Shown here: in pieces, positions 1-8,302 of the stretch
Position numbering within the stretch: position 1 is the stretch's first letter
Layout of the letters: the number at the start of each line of letters is the position of its first letter
Assembly (NCBI GenBank): GCA_036008175.1
Contig: DASYOB010000059.1
Coordinates: forward strand, 1 to 64,000
DNA from: DATARH01 sp036008175
Lineage (GTDB): Bacteria; Pseudomonadota; Alphaproteobacteria; ATCC43930; CGMCC-115725
Length of the DNA: 64,000 nucleotides
Reading direction: 5' to 3'
Made by a program: the position numbers and the translations under genes
The notes under the pieces: model-generated
Seen by the model: only the letters and a program-made list of their open reading frames with translations
What the model was told of the DNA's origin: nothing
Databases searched by the model: none

Positions 1-27
1 CCCCACCGAGACATCATGGGAGGCGAG

Positions 28-1005
28 ATGCGCGTCGTCATCGTCGGTCAGCAGGCTTTCGGCAAGACGGTGCTGGAAGCGTTTATTGCGCGCGGCGACA
101 CCGTTGCCGGCGTCTTCGCCGCGCCGGACAAGCCGGGCTCGCGGCCCGACCCGCTGGTCGTGGCGGCGGAGGAGCGGAAACTTCCGGTCTTCCGCTTCCC
201 GAAATACTCCGCTCCGGAAGCGCTCGCTGCGCTGAAGGAGTGCAACGCCGATATCGGGGTCATGGCCTATGTGCTGCTGTTCGCCCCGCCGGAATTCTGC
301 GCGATCCCGAAGCACGGCATGATCCAGTTCCACCCCTCGCTGCTGCCGTTGCATCGCGGGCCGGCCTCGATCCCCTGGGCGATCATCCGCGGCCGCAGCG
401 AGACCGGGCTGACGATCTTCCGGCCGACCCCCGGGCTCGACGAGGGGCCGGTCATTCTGCAGAAGCGCGTCGCGATCGGACCGAACGACACCGCCGCATC
501 GCTGTATTTCGACAAGATCTTCCCGCTCGGGGTCGAGGCCCTGCTGCAGGCGGCCGATCTGGTCGTCGCCGGCCGCGCCACCGAATGGACCCAGGACGAG
601 AGCCAGGCGACCTATGAGGGGTGGGTGCGCGAGGCCGAGTGTCGCATCAACTGGGCCAACCATGTCGACTTCATCTACGACCTGATCCGCGGCTGCAACC
701 CGGCGCCCGGCGCCTGGACGACTGTCATCAAGGGAGAAGAGGGCAAGCAGAAGCTTTATCTGTTCGACGCGAAGAAAATCATGGCTCCGACCTTCGGGGC
801 GGTGCGCGGCAAGAAGCTCGGCGAGGTCGTCTCGGCCGGAGCCGAGGGCATCCGCATCCACGCGCAGGGCGGGTTCATCGAGTGCTCGCGCCTGCGCCTC
901 GGCGACGGCGCCAAGACCAAGGCCGCCGACGCCGGGATCCCGGTCGGGACGGTCCTCGGCGCCGAACCGCCACCGAAACCGGAAGAGACCAAGCCGGCCG
1001 CGTAG
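28..1005 (+). CDS. Formyltransferase of the methionyl-tRNA formyltransferase / 10-formyl-THF dehydrogenase hydrolase-domain family
   Basis: 325 aa, complete. The N-terminal Rossmann-like formyl-transferase domain carries HPSLLPLHRG (around residue 100) and GLDEGPVILQ (around 140), which hold the catalytic His and Asp of this fold. The C-terminal part has the INW and PGAW signatures seen in the hydrolase domain of 10-formyltetrahydrofolate dehydrogenase. The usual Fmt Asn before the His is replaced (IQFHPS), so it is closer to the FDH hydrolase type than to true Fmt. The expected reaction is transfer or hydrolysis of formyl from 10-formyl-THF; the acceptor is unknown. The start at 28 is preferred over the ATG at 16 because GGAGG (19-23) lies just upstream of it. 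Confidence 0.85.
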   Translation: MRVVIVGQQAFGKTVLEAFIARGDTVAGVFAAPDKPGSRPDPLVVAAEERKLPVFRFPKYSAPEALAALKECNADIGVMAYVLLFAPPEFCAIPKHGMIQFHPSLLPLHRGPASIPWAIIRGRSETGLTIFRPTPGLDEGPVILQKRVAIGPNDTAASLYFDKIFPLGVEALLQAADLVVAGRATEWTQDESQATYEGWVREAECRINWANHVDFIYDLIRGCNPAPGAWTTVIKGEEGKQKLYLFDAKKIMAPTFGAVRGKKLGEVVSAGAEGIRIHAQGGFIECSRLRLGDGAKTKAADAGIPVGTVLGAEPPPKPEETKPAA

Positions 1006-1016
1006 TGTCCGGCTGA

Positions 1017-1261
1017 ATGCCGGTCGTCTTCCGGTGCGGAAGCCTGCGTTTCTTTTTCTATTCCGACGAGGGCACGCCGCGCGAGCCGCCCCATATTCCA
1101 CGTTCGTCAAACGGGCCGTGAGGCCAAGCTGTGGCTTTGGTCCCGGCCTGCCGCAAGCGTATAACCGTGGCTTCAGCGCGCGAGAATTGCGTGAGATCCG
1201 GGAACTGGTCGAGGCAAACCGTGAGCAGATTGAAACGGCCTGGGACGAATTCTTTGGCTAG
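1017..1261 (+). pseudogene. DUF4160 protein, broken by two +1 frameshifts
   Basis: Read piecewise, this is an ordinary DUF4160 protein of about 81 aa. The N-terminus (MPVVFRCGSLRFFFYSDEG, then PREPPHI) is in the frame starting at 1017. The middle (HVRQTGREAKLWLWSRPAAS) is in the next frame after an extra C at 1098/1099. The C-terminus (NRGFSARELREIRELVE) is in the third frame after an extra T near 1162. Either this is a decayed gene or two single-base insertions are assembly errors. DUF4160 genes commonly sit next to DUF2442 genes, as here; a toxin-antitoxin-like role has been suspected but is not established by this sequence. Confidence 0.75.
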
Positions 1262-1511
1262 CCCTGTCCGCCTCAGCTTCGAAAACGACAGGACGAATTT
1301 GGAACTGTCGGATGGGCGCACGCTGGGTGTGCCGCTTGAGTGGTTTCCGCGTCTATTGGATGCGAGCCGAGAGCAACTGGAGCATTATGAACCGAGCCCT
1401 TACGGCCTTCACTGGGAGGAACTGGACGAAGATATCTCGATCGCGGGACTCTTGGCAGGGCGCGGCGACGAGACCCGGAAAGGCAAGACCAGGCGGTACC
1501 TCAAGGTTTAG
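1221..1511 (+). CDS. DUF2442 domain protein
   Basis: 96 aa. The core VRLSFENDRTNLELSDGRTL, then VPLEWFPRLLDAS and LHWEELDEDISIAGLL, matches the DUF2442 pattern, including the conserved WFPRLL and DLDEDISxxGLL-like blocks. The GTG at 1221 is chosen as start because GAGG (1211-1214) lies 6 nt upstream; a TTG at 1254 is an alternative. The gene overlaps the 3' end of the preceding DUF4160 gene, an arrangement usual for the pair and suggestive of translational coupling. Molecular function is unknown. It converges on glgA, with the two stop codons overlapping. Confidence 0.75.
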   Translation: MSRLKRPGTNSLASPVRLSFENDRTNLELSDGRTLGVPLEWFPRLLDASREQLEHYEPSPYGLHWEELDEDISIAGLLAGRGDETRKGKTRRYLKV

Positions 1512-3001
1512 GAGGCCGGCACCAGTTCGCGGTAGAGCGCGAGGTATTGCCGGGCCGAGGCCTCCCAGCTGAAATCCTGCGTCATCGCCTGGCGGATCAC
1601 CCGCTGCCAGCTGCCTCGATCGGCGTAGAGCGCCGCCGCGCGCTGCGCCGCGCCGAGGAGCGCATCCGGATCTTCGTCGTCGAAGACGAACCCGGTCGCA
1701 GTGCCGCCGGCCAGGGTTATCGCGTTGGCATCGACGACTGTGTCGGCGAGCCCGCCGGTGCGCCGGACCAGCGGCAGGGCGCCATAGCGCAGCGCGTAAA
1801 GCTGCGTCAGACCACAGGGCTCGAACCGCGAGGGCACGACGACGCTGTCGGCACCGGCCACGATCAGATGCGCCAATTCCTCATCGTAGCCGAGCACCAC
1901 TCCAACCCGACCGCGATGAGCAACGGCTGCGGCGGTGAAGCCCTGTTCGAGATCGTGCTCGCCACTGCCGAGCAGAACGATCTGGCCACCGAATCCGACA
2001 ATGCCCGATAGCGCTCCGAGCAACAGGTCGAGACCTTTCTGCCAGGTCAACCGGGTGACCGCGCCGAACAGCAGTGCGTCCGGCTGTTCGTCGAGCCCGA
2101 AGCGACGCTGCAGCGCAGCCTTTGCCGCCGCCTTGCCCCGGCCGACGCTGTCCAGGCCATAGCGCCGCGGCAGGATGGCATCGATTTCGGGCGACCAGAT
2201 CGCCGGATCGACCCCGTTCAAGATGCCGGTCAGTACATTTGCTCGATCGCGCAACAGCCCATCGAGGTTCATGCCGAAATAAGGTGTCTGGATCTCGCGT
2301 GCATAAGTCGGGCTGACCGTCGTCAGGCGATCGGCATAGAACAGCCCCGCCTTCAGGAACGACACGCCGCCGAAGCACTCGACGCCATAGATGTTGAAAA
2401 ACTCCGGCGGTAATGCCAGCTCGCCAAAGATTTCGGGGCCAAAAAAGCCCTGGTAGGCGAGGTTGTGCACGGTGAAGACACTCGGCACCGGGCCGCCCGC
2501 GGCGCGCAGATAGGCCGGGGCGAGCCCGGCGTGCCAATCATGTCCGTGCAGGATTTCCGGCCGCCATTCCGGGTCGACGCCCTGGGCAACCGCTGCACCG
2601 GCCCAGCCGAGCAGCGCGAAGCGGCGATAATTGTCGCCCCATTCGCCGCCGTCGGGCGCCTGGTAGGGAGTGCCGGGGCGGTCGTAAAACGCGGGGTGAT
2701 CGATGAGATAGACGGAAACCTCGCTGTCCGGCAGCTGACCCCGAGCGATCCGCACCCGTTCGACCGCGAAGGGCGTGCGCAGGCGCGCTATCTCTTCGAG
2801 CTTGAAGGCATCGAGTAGCGCGCTGAAGCCCGGCAGTACGAGCCGGGCGTCTACCCCGATCGCGGCGAGGGCCGGCGGCAACGCCGCCGTCACGTCGCCG
2901 AGGCCACCGGTCTTGACCCAGGGAAACAGCTCGGCGGCGACGTGCAGGACGCGCGGGCCTCGGCCTGCGCGTTGCTGCCGCTGGCGGCGACCGGCGGCCA
3001 A
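1508..3001 (-). CDS. glgA: Glycogen synthase (ADP-glucose type, GT5)
   Basis: About 497 aa. It transfers glucose from ADP-glucose to the non-reducing end of alpha-1,4-glucan in the cytoplasm. The ADP-glucose-binding KTGGLGDV motif is at residues 30-37 and the C-terminal GT-B catalytic block SRFEPCGLTQLYALRYG is near 395. The start is a TTG in the only plausible upstream position and is uncertain. It is the last gene of the minus-strand run after ilvC (15-nt gap), so it may be co-transcribed with the ilv genes. The debranching enzyme glgX lies 58 kb away; glgB and glgC are not in the window. Confidence 0.93.
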   Translation of the reverse strand: MAAGRRQRQQRAGRGPRVLHVAAELFPWVKTGGLGDVTAALPPALAAIGVDARLVLPGFSALLDAFKLEEIARLRTPFAVERVRIARGQLPDSEVSVYLIDHPAFYDRPGTPYQAPDGGEWGDNYRRFALLGWAGAAVAQGVDPEWRPEILHGHDWHAGLAPAYLRAAGGPVPSVFTVHNLAYQGFFGPEIFGELALPPEFFNIYGVECFGGVSFLKAGLFYADRLTTVSPTYAREIQTPYFGMNLDGLLRDRANVLTGILNGVDPAIWSPEIDAILPRRYGLDSVGRGKAAAKAALQRRFGLDEQPDALLFGAVTRLTWQKGLDLLLGALSGIVGFGGQIVLLGSGEHDLEQGFTAAAVAHRGRVGVVLGYDEELAHLIVAGADSVVVPSRFEPCGLTQLYALRYGALPLVRRTGGLADTVVDANAITLAGGTATGFVFDDEDPDALLGAAQRAAALYADRGSWQRVIRQAMTQDFSWEASARQYLALYRELVPAS

Positions 3002-3016
3002 GCCGGTGTTACCCGG

Positions 3017-4036
3017 CTAGTTCTTGCTCTTATCGACCAGCGCGTTTTGCTTGATCCACGGCATCATCGCCCGCAATTTCTCGCCGACCTTCTCGATATC
3101 GTGCTCGGCATTGCGGCGGCGCATGGCTTTGAAGCTCGGCTGGCCGGCATTGTTTTCGAGCACCCATTCGCGAGCGAAGCGGCCGGACTGAATTTCGCCG
3201 AGAATGCGTTTCATCTCGGCGCGGACATGCTCGTCGATGACTCGCGGACCGCGCGAGTAATCTCCGTACTCGGCGGTGTTCGACACCGAGTAGCGCATGT
3301 TGGCAATCCCGCCCTCATAGATCAGGTCGACGATCAGCTTCACTTCGTGGCAGCACTCGAAATAGGCCATCTCCGGCGCGTAGCCGGCTTCGACGAGCGT
3401 CTCGTAACCGGCGACGATCAGCGAGGTCAGCCCTCCGCACAGCACCGACTGCTCGCCGAACAGATCGGTCTCGCATTCCTCGCGGAAACTCGTCTCGATG
3501 ACGCCGGCGCGGCCGCCGCCGATCGCCGAGGCGTAGGACAGCGCGATTTCGAGCGCGTTTCCCGAGGGGTTTTGATCGACCGCGACGAGGCACGGCACGC
3601 CGCCGCCGCGCTGATATTCCGATCGCACCGTGTGGCCCGGCCCTTTCGGCGCGATCATGAACACGTCCATGTCGGGACGCGGCTCGATCAGCCGGAAATG
3701 GATACTGAGCCCGTGCGCGACCGCGAGCGCCGTGCCCTCGCGCATGTTCGGGCGCAATTCGTTGTTGTAGAGGGCCGCCTGCAGCTCGTCCGGCGCCAGC
3801 ACCATGACGATGTCGGCCCATTTGGCGGCATCGGTGTTGGTCATCACCTTGAAGCCGGCGCCTTCCGCCTTCTGCGCCGAGCCAGAGCCCGGCCGCAAGG
3901 CGACGACCACGTCCTTGACCCCGCTGTCGCGCAGATTGTTGGCGTGGGCGTGGCCCTGGCTGCCATAGCCGATGACCGCAACCTTCTTCGACTTGACGAG
4001 GTTCACATCGGCATCGCGGTCGTAATAAACGCGCAT
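3017..4036 (-). CDS. ilvC: Ketol-acid reductoisomerase (NADP+)
   Basis: 339 aa, the usual class I length. It catalyses Mg2+-dependent isomerisation and NADPH reduction of acetolactate or acetohydroxybutyrate in valine and isoleucine synthesis. The nucleotide-binding GYGSQGHAHA is near residue 23, and the C-terminal knotted domain has FxEECETDLFGEQ and the metal-ligand region. The ATG at 4036 is preferred over an upstream TTG because GAGGAG sits at good distance and gives the family length. It follows ilvH by 22 nt in the ilvB-ilvH-ilvC order. Confidence 0.97.
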   Translation of the reverse strand: MRVYYDRDADVNLVKSKKVAVIGYGSQGHAHANNLRDSGVKDVVVALRPGSGSAQKAEGAGFKVMTNTDAAKWADIVMVLAPDELQAALYNNELRPNMREGTALAVAHGLSIHFRLIEPRPDMDVFMIAPKGPGHTVRSEYQRGGGVPCLVAVDQNPSGNALEIALSYASAIGGGRAGVIETSFREECETDLFGEQSVLCGGLTSLIVAGYETLVEAGYAPEMAYFECCHEVKLIVDLIYEGGIANMRYSVSNTAEYGDYSRGPRVIDEHVRAEMKRILGEIQSGRFAREWVLENNAGQPSFKAMRRRNAEHDIEKVGEKLRAMMPWIKQNALVDKSKN

Positions 4037-4058
4037 CTTCAACTCCTCTTATCTGGAC

Positions 4059-4562
4059 TCAAAAACGGCCGGGACCACGAGCGATCGCGACTGTGCCAGT
4101 ACGCGACACCTCGACCAAGCCCAGCGGCTCCATCAGCGCGATGAACGCGTTGAGCTTTTCGCTCGACCCAGTCATCTCGAAGACAAAGCTCTCGGTCGTC
4201 GAATCGACAACCCGCGCCCGGAAGATATCGGCAAGCCGCAGGCACTCGATACGGGCCTCCCCTTTACCCGCCACCTTGATCAGCGCCATCTCCCGCTCCA
4301 CGGAAGGGCCCTCATCGGTCAAATCGTGCACTTTGTGTACCGGCACAAGGCGCGATAGCTGGGCCTTGATCTGCTCGATGATCATGCGGGTGCCGGAGGT
4401 CACGACCGTGATCCGCGACAGGTTGTTGGTGCGATCGACCTCGGCCACGGTCAGGCTCTCGATGTTATAGCCGCGACCAGAAAACAGCCCGATCACGCGA
4501 GCGAGCACGCCCGGCTCGTTGGCGACGAGCACAGCGATCGTATGGCGTTCGATATCCGGCAC
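4059..4562 (-). CDS. ilvH: Acetolactate synthase small (regulatory) subunit
   Basis: 167 aa, full length. The N-terminal ACT domain (HTIAVLVANEPGVLARVIGL, residues 7-26) binds valine and confers feedback inhibition and activation on the catalytic subunit; a second ACT-like C-terminal domain follows. It lies 22 nt downstream of ilvB and immediately before ilvC, so it is almost certainly co-transcribed. Also called ilvN in some genomes. Confidence 0.96.
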   Translation of the reverse strand: MPDIERHTIAVLVANEPGVLARVIGLFSGRGYNIESLTVAEVDRTNNLSRITVVTSGTRMIIEQIKAQLSRLVPVHKVHDLTDEGPSVEREMALIKVAGKGEARIECLRLADIFRARVVDSTTESFVFEMTGSSEKLNAFIALMEPLGLVEVSRTGTVAIARGPGRF

Positions 4563-4584
4563 GGCCCCTGCTCTCCGCCGCCGC

Positions 4585-6348
4585 TCAGACGAGGACCATG
4601 CCCTCCTCGGAGACGGGCTGCGTCGCCTCGTCTTCGGGACCGAGCAGCATCTCGTTATGCGCCGCGCCCGAGGGGATCATCGGGAAACAGTTCTCGGCCT
4701 GATCGACAGCGACGTCGAGCACGACCGCGCGCGGCGTCTCGATCATCTCTCGGATCGCATCGTCGACTTCGTCGGGCCGCTCGACCCGGCGGCCGACCGC
4801 GCCGAAGGCGTCGGCGAGTTTGACGAAATCGGGCAGCGCCGCGGTGTAGCTTTCGGAGTAGCGGCCGCCATGCAGCAACTCCTGCCACTGCCGCACCATG
4901 CCCATATACTGATTGTTCAGGATGAACGCCTTCACCGGCAACCGGTACTGGGCAATCGTCGACATCTCCTGGATGTTCATCAGGATCGACGCTTCCCCGG
5001 CCACATCGATGACGAGCGCATCGGGGTGAGCGATCTGCACGCCGACCGCCGCCGGCAGACCGTAGCCCATCGTGCCGAGCCCGCCCGAGGTCATCCAGTG
5101 AAACGGCTTCTCGAACTTGAGAAATTGCGCCGCCCACATCTGGTGCTGGCCGACCTCGGTGGTGATGTAGGGATCGCGGTCACGGGTCAAAGCGTAGAGC
5201 CGCTCGAGCGCGTATTGCGGCTTGATCAGATCCTTGCGCGAGCGGTCGTAGCGCAGGCAGTCGCGCGCGCGCCATGCATCGATCTGGCGCCACCAGGCGT
5301 TGCGCGCTTTCCCATCGGCATGCGGCCCCGACTTGCGCAAGGCGGCCAGCAGCGCTTCCAGGACCGCGCCGCAATCGCCGAGCAAGGGCACGTCGATCCG
5401 GACATTCTTGTTGATCGAGGACGGATCGATGTCGATGTGGATTTTTTTTGACCCAGGCGAAAAGGCGTTGATCCGCCCGGTCACCCGATCATCGAAGCGC
5501 GAGCCGACCGCAATCATCAGATCGCAATCATGCATCGCCATGTTAGCCTCGTACGTCCCGTGCATCCCGACCATACCGACGAAATGCGGGTCGCTTGCGG
5601 GGAAGGCGCCGAGCCCCATCAGGGTCAAGGTGCACGGCGCATCGACCGTCCGCACCAGTTCGACGAAACGAGCGCAGGCCTCGGGACCGGAGTTGATCAG
5701 CCCGCCGCCGCCGTAAAACAGCGGCCGCTTCGCCGCGGCGATCAGCGCGGCCGCCTCGGCAACGCGGGCCGGCTCGGGGTGTATTTGCGGACGATAGCTC
5801 TTATGCTGCACCTGCTCGGGCGCGCGATAAGTCGCGGTCGCGAAAAGTATATCCTTAGGCAGGTCGACCACGACCGGCCCGGGCCGACCGCTTTTGGCGA
5901 CGTAGAACGCCTCGTGCAGCGTGCGGGCGAGATCGTTGACGTCCTTTACCAGGTAGTTGTGCTTGGTGCAGGGCCGGGTGATGCCGGTCGTGTCGGCTTC
6001 CTGAAAGGCGTCGTTACCGATCAGGTGGGTCGGCACCTGTCCAGTCAGGCAGACGATAGGCACCGAGTCCATCAGCGCGTCGGTAAGGCCGGTCACCGCG
6101 TTGGTCGCGCCGGGACCGCTCGTCACCAGCACAACGCCGACCCGGCCGGTCGAGCGGGCATAGCCCTCGGCGGCATGCACCGCACCGCCCTCCTGGCGCA
6201 CCAGGATGTGGCGGAGCGCGTTCTGTTTGAACAGCGAGTCGTAGATCGGCAGGACCGCGCCGCCCGGATAGCCGAATACGACATCAACGCCCTGATCGAC
6301 CAGGGCCTTGATGACGATATCCGCTCCACAGACCGGCTCGGCCGACAT
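4585..6348 (-). CDS. ilvB: Acetolactate synthase large (catalytic) subunit
   Basis: 587 aa. A ThDP- and FAD-dependent enzyme condensing pyruvate with pyruvate or 2-ketobutyrate. Visible features are the ThDP-activating Glu region (FGYPGGAVLPIYD and RQEGGAVHAAEGYAR), VTSGPGATN, and a C-terminal ThDP site beginning near GGLGTMGYGLPAAVG. A strong ribosome site AAGGAGG (6354-6360 on the complementary strand) precedes the ATG. An A8 run (complement of 5442-5449), unusual in this GC-rich sequence, lies inside the gene in the SKKIHID region. It is the first gene of ilvB-ilvH-ilvC. Confidence 0.97.
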   Translation of the reverse strand: MSAEPVCGADIVIKALVDQGVDVVFGYPGGAVLPIYDSLFKQNALRHILVRQEGGAVHAAEGYARSTGRVGVVLVTSGPGATNAVTGLTDALMDSVPIVCLTGQVPTHLIGNDAFQEADTTGITRPCTKHNYLVKDVNDLARTLHEAFYVAKSGRPGPVVVDLPKDILFATATYRAPEQVQHKSYRPQIHPEPARVAEAAALIAAAKRPLFYGGGGLINSGPEACARFVELVRTVDAPCTLTLMGLGAFPASDPHFVGMVGMHGTYEANMAMHDCDLMIAVGSRFDDRVTGRINAFSPGSKKIHIDIDPSSINKNVRIDVPLLGDCGAVLEALLAALRKSGPHADGKARNAWWRQIDAWRARDCLRYDRSRKDLIKPQYALERLYALTRDRDPYITTEVGQHQMWAAQFLKFEKPFHWMTSGGLGTMGYGLPAAVGVQIAHPDALVIDVAGEASILMNIQEMSTIAQYRLPVKAFILNNQYMGMVRQWQELLHGGRYSESYTAALPDFVKLADAFGAVGRRVERPDEVDDAIREMIETPRAVVLDVAVDQAENCFPMIPSGAAHNEMLLGPEDEATQPVSEEGMVLV

Positions 6349-6447
6349 GACCGCCTCCTTGACTGAATAACGGTAAGTTATCCCGTTCGGTCCGGCACTT
6401 GCCGGTCCGGGGGAACGGCACCCTACCAGCTATTCCCGAGCGGTCAA
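6349..6447 (-). promoter_or_regulatory. Candidate ilvBHC promoter and leader
   Basis: On the minus strand a TTGACC element (6442-6447) is followed 16 nt later by TAGGGT (6420-6425), a fair sigma-70-like pair overlapping the end of miaA. The leader contains an imperfect hairpin around CCGGCACTTGCCGG (about 6391-6412) and ends with the AAGGAGG ribosome site of ilvB. No leader peptide rich in Val, Ile or Leu was identified, so attenuation is not claimed. Confidence 0.35.
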
Positions 6448-7383
6448 CAGAAATTGGTCAATAAAATGACGTGAGCGGCGCAATAAACTTTCCGAAAATT
6501 GCTCAGTGAAAAGCAGATCGGCCGTCATCTGGTGGCGAAACCATGTCATCTGTCGCTTGGCATACCGGCGGGTCGAACGCTGCGCCGCGGCGATCGCGTC
6601 GGCGAGCGGCATCTCGCCCCGCAAATGGCGCAACAATTCAGGGACGCCGACAGCTTTCATTGCCGGCAAATCGGGAGCGAGGCCGCGCCCCGCCAGCACC
6701 GAAACTTCATCAACCGCGCCGGCCGCGATCATCGCGGTGAACCGCGCATCGCAAGCCGGGTAAAGCACCTCGCGCAGCGGCATCAGCAGCAGCGTCGCGA
6801 AGCGGTACGGCGCCTCGCCTGCACCACGGCTCCGCCATGCGCCGATCGGAATGCCGGTGGCGCGCACCACCTCAAAGGCCCGGGCGAGCCGGCTCCGATC
6901 GCCGGGCGGCAAACGCGACGCGGTGTCGGGGTCCAGCATCGCCAGCCGCTCCAGAAACTTCGCCCCGCCGAGCTCCCGATAAAGAGCTGCCGCTTCGGCG
7001 CGGACGGTCTGTGGAATCTCGGGCACCGGCGCCAAGCCATGCTGCAGCGCGCGCAGATACAGCCCCGTTCCGCCGACCAGGATCGGCAAGCGGCCCGCGG
7101 CGTGCGCCGCCGTTATCTCGGTGAGCGCCAGCGTGCGCCAGCGCGCGACCGAGCCGCGCTCGGCGGCGTCGAGAAAACCGTAGAGTCGATGCGTGACGCG
7201 CCGCATCGCCGCGTCATCCGGTTGCGCGCTCAGGATCGGCAGATCGCGATAGCTCTGCTGGCTGTCGGCGTTGATGATCGTGCCGCCGAGGCTCGCCGCC
7301 AGCCCTAGCGCCAATGCGGATTTGCCGCTCGCGGTCGGGCCGGCGACGATGACGACCGGCGGCGCAATGTCGCTCTGTTTCAC
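6430..7383 (-). CDS. miaA: tRNA dimethylallyltransferase
   Basis: 317 aa. It transfers a dimethylallyl group to N6 of A37 in tRNAs reading UNN codons. The P-loop GPTASGKSALAL is near residue 15, followed by the INADSQQSYRDLPILSAQP block with the catalytic Asp. The C-terminal QRSTRRYAKRQMTWFRHQ segment is typical of the tRNA-binding region. It is divergent from serB with only about 20 nt between starts and is followed by ilvB in the same direction. Confidence 0.95.
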   Translation of the reverse strand: MKQSDIAPPVVIVAGPTASGKSALALGLAASLGGTIINADSQQSYRDLPILSAQPDDAAMRRVTHRLYGFLDAAERGSVARWRTLALTEITAAHAAGRLPILVGGTGLYLRALQHGLAPVPEIPQTVRAEAAALYRELGGAKFLERLAMLDPDTASRLPPGDRSRLARAFEVVRATGIPIGAWRSRGAGEAPYRFATLLLMPLREVLYPACDARFTAMIAAGAVDEVSVLAGRGLAPDLPAMKAVGVPELLRHLRGEMPLADAIAAAQRSTRRYAKRQMTWFRHQMTADLLFTEQFSESLLRRSRHFIDQFLLTARE

Positions 7384-7404
7384 GGCGGCGGATAAGGTGC
7401 CGGC

Positions 7405-8292
7405 ATGAGCCTTGTTATGACACTGATCGCAGGCGCTGGCGCCGAGCAGTTTTTGCCTGATGTGGTTGCCAGCATCGCCGGTACTCTACACGCGCAGCCC
7501 GATTGGCTGGCGCCGAGCCGAGCCTGCGACCTGGCTTTTGATGGCATTGATCCAAAAGTGGCGGAGAGCGCCGCCCGCCGGGCGATCGGCGGCGCTTCAA
7601 TCGATGTCGTGGTCCAGTCGGCAGCCGGGCGCCGCAAGCGCGTGTTCGTAGCAGACCTCGAATCCACGATCATTGAGAACGAGATGCTGGATGAGCTCGC
7701 GGAATTCGTCGGCTTGCGCGAGCACGTCGGCGAGATCACCCGGCGGGCGATGAATGGCGAAATCGATTTCGCCGCGGCGCTCCGCGAGCGCGTCGGATTG
7801 CTGAAGGGTCTCCCGGAAACCATCCTCGCCGAGGCGACACAGCGCATCCGGCTGATGCCCGGCGCACGCGCGCTGGTCGCGACGCTGCGCGCCGCGGGGG
7901 TGGTGACCGCACTGGTCTCAAGCGGATTTACGGTTTTTGCCGAACCCATCGCGACCGAGCTCGGCTTCGACCGGCTCGTCGCCAACCGGCTCGACATCCT
8001 CGACGGCCGGATCGTCGGCACCGTGGCGATGCCGATCGTCACTCGCGAAACCAAACGTGACACGCTGATCGCGCTCGCCGGCGAATGCGGCGTGCCAATC
8101 GAAGCGACGCTGGCTGCGGGAGACGGCGCCAACGACCTGCCGATGCTACAAGCGGCCGGGCTCGGCGTCGCCTTTCACGCCAAGCCGGCGGTCGCCGCCG
8201 CCGCGCGTTCGCGGATCGATCACGCCGATTTGACCGCGCTGCTTTATGTGCAGGGTTACCGGGAGGGGGAGATCGTCGTTCCGTCAAACTAG
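7405..8292 (+). CDS. serB: Phosphoserine phosphatase (HAD superfamily)
   Basis: 295 aa. Last step of serine synthesis: phosphoserine to serine. An N-terminal ACT-like region (residues 1-75) precedes the HAD core. HAD motif I reads DLEST (near residue 85), with Glu where the canonical SerB sequence has the second Asp (DxDST). Motif II (VSSGFTVFAEPIA) and motif IV (GDGANDLPML) are intact. The conservative D-to-E change affects the general acid/base position; whether it is lineage-normal needs an alignment. It converges on degP 11 nt away. Confidence 0.92.
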   Translation: MSLVMTLIAGAGAEQFLPDVVASIAGTLHAQPDWLAPSRACDLAFDGIDPKVAESAARRAIGGASIDVVVQSAAGRRKRVFVADLESTIIENEMLDELAEFVGLREHVGEITRRAMNGEIDFAAALRERVGLLKGLPETILAEATQRIRLMPGARALVATLRAAGVVTALVSSGFTVFAEPIATELGFDRLVANRLDILDGRIVGTVAMPIVTRETKRDTLIALAGECGVPIEATLAAGDGANDLPMLQAAGLGVAFHAKPAVAAAARSRIDHADLTALLYVQGYREGEIVVPSN

Positions 8293-8302
8293 CGCGTCGA
8301 CC

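Noticed and set aside
2942..4144. 400-codon plus-strand open frame opposite ilvC and glgA
   Set aside because: Exactly antisense to ilvC codons; long antisense frames are expected from high third-position GC, and the translation is His/Arg/Asp-rich with no family resemblance.
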